NCBI GenBank assembly: GCA_947259815.1
Contig: CAMYNO010000150.1
Location: forward strand, 1 to 8,935
DNA length: 8,935 nt
Direction: 5' to 3'
Origin: an uncultured Parvularculaceae bacterium
GTDB lineage: Bacteria > Pseudomonadota > Alphaproteobacteria > Caulobacterales > Parvularculaceae
Position numbers and translations under genes: made by a program. Each line of letters starts with the position of its first letter. Positions within the stretch are counted from its first letter, which is position 1. Positions 6,175 through 8,935 of this stretch are shown one piece after another. Below the pieces are notes generated by a model. It did not search any database. It saw only the letters and a program-made list of their open reading frames with translations, and had not been told where the DNA came from.

Positions 6175-7269
6175 GTGAACGGCGCGGACGTCCCGATTGA
6201 AATTGAGACCGTCGCCGAGCGCGCCTTTTGCAAACTCGTTCGGTTCAAGCGCGACGAGGCGAAATTAAAGAAAGCAAAAACCGGCGCGGCGCCGGACCCG
6301 AAGGTTTTGATCATCGCGCCGGTCTCCGGACATTACGCAACGCTCCTGCGCGGCACGGTCGAGGCGATGTTGCCGGGCCATGATGTTTATATCACCGACT
6401 GGATCGATGCGCGCGATGTTCAGATTTCCAGCGGCCGTTTCGATCTCAACGACTACATTGATTACATCGTCGATTTTCTGCAGGTGATTGGCGCTGAATG
6501 CGAAAGCGGCCGCGCCCACGCCATGGCGGTGTGCCAGCCGGGTCCGGCATTGTTGTCGGCGGCGGCGGTTATGGCGGAAGCGGAAGATCCGCACCGTCCC
6601 GCATCCTTTACGCTTATGGGCTCGCCGATAGACACGCGTCGTTCGCCGACCGTGCCGAACAAGTTGAGCCAGGAACGCTCGTTTGACTGGTTTAAAAACA
6701 ATATGATTTATACCGTGCCGGCGCCGTATGCCGGCGCCCTGCGCCGTGTTTATCCCGGCTTCCTGCAGCTTTATTCGTTCCTCTCCATGAATTCGGACCG
6801 GCATCTGAACGCCCATTACGATTACTTCCAGCATCTGGTGGAGGGAGATGGCGATTCCGCAGACAAACACCGCGGCTTTTACGATGAATACCTCTCGGTC
6901 ATGGATATGACGGAGGAATTTTATCTTCAGACAATTCGCGAAGTCTTTCAGGAACATTCCCTCGCCGACGGCAAGGCGATGCACCATGGCGAGCGGATCA
7001 AGCCCGAAGCGATTACCGACATTGCGCTGATGACAGTCGAGGGCGAAAAGGACGATATTTCCGGCATCGGCCAGACACAGGCTGCTCATGATCTGTGTGC
7101 GAATATTCCGGAGAAAATGAAGATCGACTATATCCAGCCCGGCGTCGGCCATTATGGCGTTTTCAACGGCTCGCGCTGGCGCTCTGAAATTCAGCCCAAG
7201 CTCGCCGAGTTTATCGCCAGCCATGAAAAGACCGCGGCGAAAACGGGCGCCAAGCTCGCAGCGGAATAG
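6175..7269 (+). CDS. phaZ: Intracellular polyhydroxyalkanoate depolymerase PhaZ, catalytic part downstream of the amber codon
   Basis: This frame opens with a GTG at 6175 (364 aa) and holds the whole alpha/beta-hydrolase core. The expected nucleophile is C120 in MAVCQPGPALL, the cysteine that replaces serine in the PhaZ1/DepA type. D293 (in EGEKDD) and H326 (in GVGHYGVFNG) are spaced from C120 as in the Cys-Asp-His triad of Ralstonia PhaZ1. Counting from the original ATG at 5971 these would be 188, 361 and 394. The protein hydrolyses stored polyhydroxybutyrate on granules in the cytoplasm. The first 67 residues are separated off by TAG at 6166-6168. Initiation at GTG 6175 has no good Shine-Dalgarno sequence, so this fragment may be poorly made or unstable unless translation restarts after the stop. 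The core itself shows no decay, no frameshift and no further stop, which suggests a very recent lesion or a sequence error. Confidence 0.88.
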   Translation: MNGADVPIEIETVAERAFCKLVRFKRDEAKLKKAKTGAAPDPKVLIIAPVSGHYATLLRGTVEAMLPGHDVYITDWIDARDVQISSGRFDLNDYIDYIVDFLQVIGAECESGRAHAMAVCQPGPALLSAAAVMAEAEDPHRPASFTLMGSPIDTRRSPTVPNKLSQERSFDWFKNNMIYTVPAPYAGALRRVYPGFLQLYSFLSMNSDRHLNAHYDYFQHLVEGDGDSADKHRGFYDEYLSVMDMTEEFYLQTIREVFQEHSLADGKAMHHGERIKPEAITDIALMTVEGEKDDISGIGQTQAAHDLCANIPEKMKIDYIQPGVGHYGVFNGSRWRSEIQPKLAEFIASHEKTAAKTGAKLAAE

Positions 7270-7336
7270 CGTCCAGCGAAAACAGTCCGGTTCCTGTTGG
7301 CGCAAACAATCAATTCATGGATCGTTCGGGGCTGCG

Positions 7337-7374
7337 TGTTTTGCCTCCTGCGCGTGAGGTGATACCTGTTTTGC
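7337..7374. repeat. Pair of 8-bp direct repeats upstream of mobA
   Basis: TGTTTTGC occurs at 7337-7344 and again at 7367-7374, exactly 30 bp (three helical turns) apart, in the 122-bp gap between phaZ and mobA. The spacing would place both on one face of the DNA. Two 8-mers can match by chance in a gap of this size. No ModE-like site or molybdenum riboswitch was recognised here. Confidence 0.35.
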
Positions 7375-7391
7375 GATCTGTCGCTTAAGCT

Positions 7392-7988
7392 ATGGTGCGC
7401 TCAGTGAACGTCACACAACCAGTCGTCTGCATACTGGCCGGTGGAAAGTCCACGCGCATGGATGGCGTCGACAAGGCGGAACTGCTGGTCGGCGGGCGGC
7501 GGATGATCGACCGGTTGATAGACCGCCTTACGCCACAGGCGGGAACCATCGTTATTGCCGGCAATGACGACCGGGATACTGGGTTGCCGGTAATCCCCGA
7601 CGACCCGGCGGGACCGAAAGGGCCGGCCGCCGCCCTTTTCAGCGTCGGCAATTGGTTGCAACGAAATACGCCGGACGCCGATGGCTTTATAACTGCGCCT
7701 GTCGATGCGCCGCTATTGCCGGACGATCTGGTTTTGAAGCTGGCATCGGCAAATGGCTGCGCATTTGCCGATGACGGTGCGCGAAAACACCCGACAATAG
7801 CCTATTGGCGGATGTCTTCTCTGCAACGCGCGTTCGCGCAGGTCGACGAAGAAAACCCTTCCCTGCATCGGCTGGCCGATCTTTGCCAGGCGCAAGGCGT
7901 TATGTTTCATCCAGAGCAACTCACGAATATAAACTCGCCGGCGGACCTTGAAACGTTTACCCGTTTACATAATGACGAGCCTGCGTAG
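7392..7988 (+). CDS. mobA: Molybdenum cofactor guanylyltransferase MobA
   Basis: This cytoplasmic 198-residue protein has the family's usual length. It shows the nucleotidyltransferase signature LAGGKSTRM (15-23) with K28 in GVDKAEL. The segment DDPAGPKGPAAAL (70-82) corresponds to the family's GPLAGL region. D105 in APVDAPLLP is the expected metal ligand, HPTIAYW (133-139) matches the family's HPvfaLw-type stretch, and NINSPADL (179-186) is the typical C-terminal motif. Function: it transfers GMP from GTP to Mo-molybdopterin, giving the guanine dinucleotide cofactor used by the DMSO-reductase superfamily. The start is uncertain: ATG 7392 and GTG 7404 both lack a clear Shine-Dalgarno sequence. 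It ends 29 bp before a molybdopterin oxidoreductase gene on the same strand, a likely client enzyme, so the two probably form an operon. Confidence 0.93.
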   Translation: MVRSVNVTQPVVCILAGGKSTRMDGVDKAELLVGGRRMIDRLIDRLTPQAGTIVIAGNDDRDTGLPVIPDDPAGPKGPAAALFSVGNWLQRNTPDADGFITAPVDAPLLPDDLVLKLASANGCAFADDGARKHPTIAYWRMSSLQRAFAQVDEENPSLHRLADLCQAQGVMFHPEQLTNINSPADLETFTRLHNDEPA

Positions 7989-8003
7989 GTTGACGGTCGG
8001 CGC

Positions 8004-8009
8004 AGGGAG
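8004..8009 (+). promoter_or_regulatory. Ribosome binding site of the molybdopterin oxidoreductase gene
   Basis: AGGGAG lies 8 nt before the ATG at 8018. It is the strongest Shine-Dalgarno sequence on the plus strand of this window and fixes the start of the partial gene. Confidence 0.65.
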
Positions 8010-8017
8010 AAAAGGCA

Positions 8018-8935
8018 ATGGCGCGCGAACAAATCGGCGGCGGCATGAAAAAGGTGATGTACACCTTGGCGACCGCCCGAAAGATCGGCGTTGCGAAAAC
8101 CGCCAAAGCGCTGACCGCTAAGAACGCCTGCAAAGCCTGCGGTCTCGGCATGGGCGGCCAGCTTGGCGGTATGCGCAATGAGCTCGGCGAATTTCCGTCC
8201 GTATGCAACAAAAGCGTTCAGGCGCAATCGACCGATACGCAGCCGGCCATTCCGGACGAGATATTTCAACACTCCATCGCCGATCTCAAAGAGCTTGATT
8301 CGCGCGAGTTCGACCGCCTCGGCCGGTTAGGCGCGCCCATCTATAAGGCGGCGACAAGCGATCATTATCGCCAGCTTGACTGGGATGAGGCGATGGATAT
8401 CGCCGCGCGCCGGCTTGGCGAAACCGATCCCGACAGAACGTTTTTCTATTCATCGGGGCGCTCGTCAAACGAGGCGGGGTTTCTCTTTCAGCTGCTCGCG
8501 CGCATTTACGGCACCAATAACGTCTCCAATTGCTCCTATTACTGCCATCAGGCGACGAGCGTTGCGCTTGAGCAAACGATCGGCGCCGGGACCGCGACAG
8601 TTGAACTGGCGGACCTGAAGCAATGCGATCTTGTTTTCGTTATCGGCGCTAATCCGTCGTCGAACCATCCGCGTTTTATTCACCTGTTAAAGGCGTGCCG
8701 GGACCGTGGCGGCGATGTCGTTATCATCAATCCGGCGCGAGAGCCGGGGCTTGTGAAATTCGCCGTGCTGAAAAGCCCGTCGTCGCTAATTGCCGGCGGG
8801 ACTGAAATTGCTTCGGCCTATCTTCAGCCCCGGATTGGCGCGGATATCACTCTATTGAAAGGGCTTGCAAAGGCTGTCCTTGATCTGGGGGCGGAGGACA
8901 AGGCGTTCATTGAACAATGGACGCAAGGCTATGAC
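8018..8935 (+). CDS. FdhF/YdeP-family molybdopterin oxidoreductase, 5' part only
   Basis: An open frame of 306 codons runs off the window edge; YdeP-type proteins are about 750 residues, so roughly 40% is present. Near the N-terminus lies a cysteine group, C38-x2-C41-x21-C63 (CKACGLGMGG to SVCNKS), likely to bind an iron-sulfur cluster. The spacing differs from the four-cysteine motif of classical formate dehydrogenases. SNCSYYCHQATSVAL places C176-H177 where formate dehydrogenase H has selenocysteine-His, so the expected molybdenum ligand is cysteine. DLVFVIGANPSSNHPR (204-219) and DVVIINPAREPG (233-244) are cofactor-binding segments of this superfamily. No Tat signal is visible, so it is probably cytoplasmic. 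The ATG at 8018 has a good Shine-Dalgarno sequence and follows mobA by 29 bp, which supports a bis-MGD enzyme. The true substrate is unknown; formate activity should not be assumed for this family. Confidence 0.85.
   Translation, partial: MAREQIGGGMKKVMYTLATARKIGVAKTAKALTAKNACKACGLGMGGQLGGMRNELGEFPSVCNKSVQAQSTDTQPAIPDEIFQHSIADLKELDSREFDRLGRLGAPIYKAATSDHYRQLDWDEAMDIAARRLGETDPDRTFFYSSGRSSNEAGFLFQLLARIYGTNNVSNCSYYCHQATSVALEQTIGAGTATVELADLKQCDLVFVIGANPSSNHPRFIHLLKACRDRGGDVVIINPAREPGLVKFAVLKSPSSLIAGGTEIASAYLQPRIGADITLLKGLAKAVLDLGAEDKAFIEQWTQGYD

Noticed and set aside
6265..7305. Minus-strand open frame of 346 codons opposite phaZ
   Set aside because: It is a shadow of phaZ. The plus-strand frame carries the depolymerase triad, and this one shows no family features.
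7270..7391. Molybdenum cofactor riboswitch before mobA
   Set aside because: The gap is only 122 bp and I could not recognise the conserved multi-stem Moco aptamer or a terminator or sequestering stem.

Overview
The window looks like a piece of an alphaproteobacterial chromosome. The GC content is fairly high, and the redox two-component pair RegB/RegA (also called ActS/ActR or PrrB/PrrA) sits beside a SCO/SenC copper chaperone, an arrangement typical of Alphaproteobacteria. An intracellular PHA depolymerase of proteobacterial type agrees with this. I cannot name the order or genus. No transposase, integrase, phage gene, tRNA, rRNA or CRISPR array is visible.

Layout from left to right: (1) 1-167 is a perfect inverted repeat with 74-bp arms and a 19-nt loop, and each arm carries a terminator-like hairpin. 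It lies directly behind the stop codon of the next gene and starts exactly at the window edge. (2) 168-2894 on the minus strand encodes a 908-residue exported M16 zinc peptidase with an active N-terminal half and an inactive C-terminal half. (3) 3081-5083 (or 5131) on the minus strand is a probable regB-regA operon. (4) On the plus strand, divergent from regB, is the lipoprotein copper chaperone gene senC (5208-5801). The spacer between them holds a good match to a RegA/PrrA box and two short inverted repeats. (5) 5971-7269 on the plus strand is an intracellular PHA depolymerase gene (phaZ) interrupted by a single in-frame TAG codon at 6166-6168. A palindromic site resembling a PhaR operator lies just upstream. 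(6) 7392-7988 is mobA, followed 29 bp later by the start (8018) of a molybdopterin oxidoreductase of the FdhF/YdeP type that runs off the right edge.

The genes fall into three themes. RegB/RegA and SenC belong to redox sensing and cytochrome oxidase copper handling, and are probably autoregulated from the shared spacer. PhaZ mobilises stored polyhydroxyalkanoate. MobA makes the bis-MGD form of the molybdenum cofactor that the adjacent oxidoreductase should need. All genes are read as ordinary housekeeping or accessory metabolism. I see no convincing new multi-gene system. The items most worth checking are the amber-interrupted phaZ, the 167-bp palindrome at the edge, and the putative RegA and PhaR sites.
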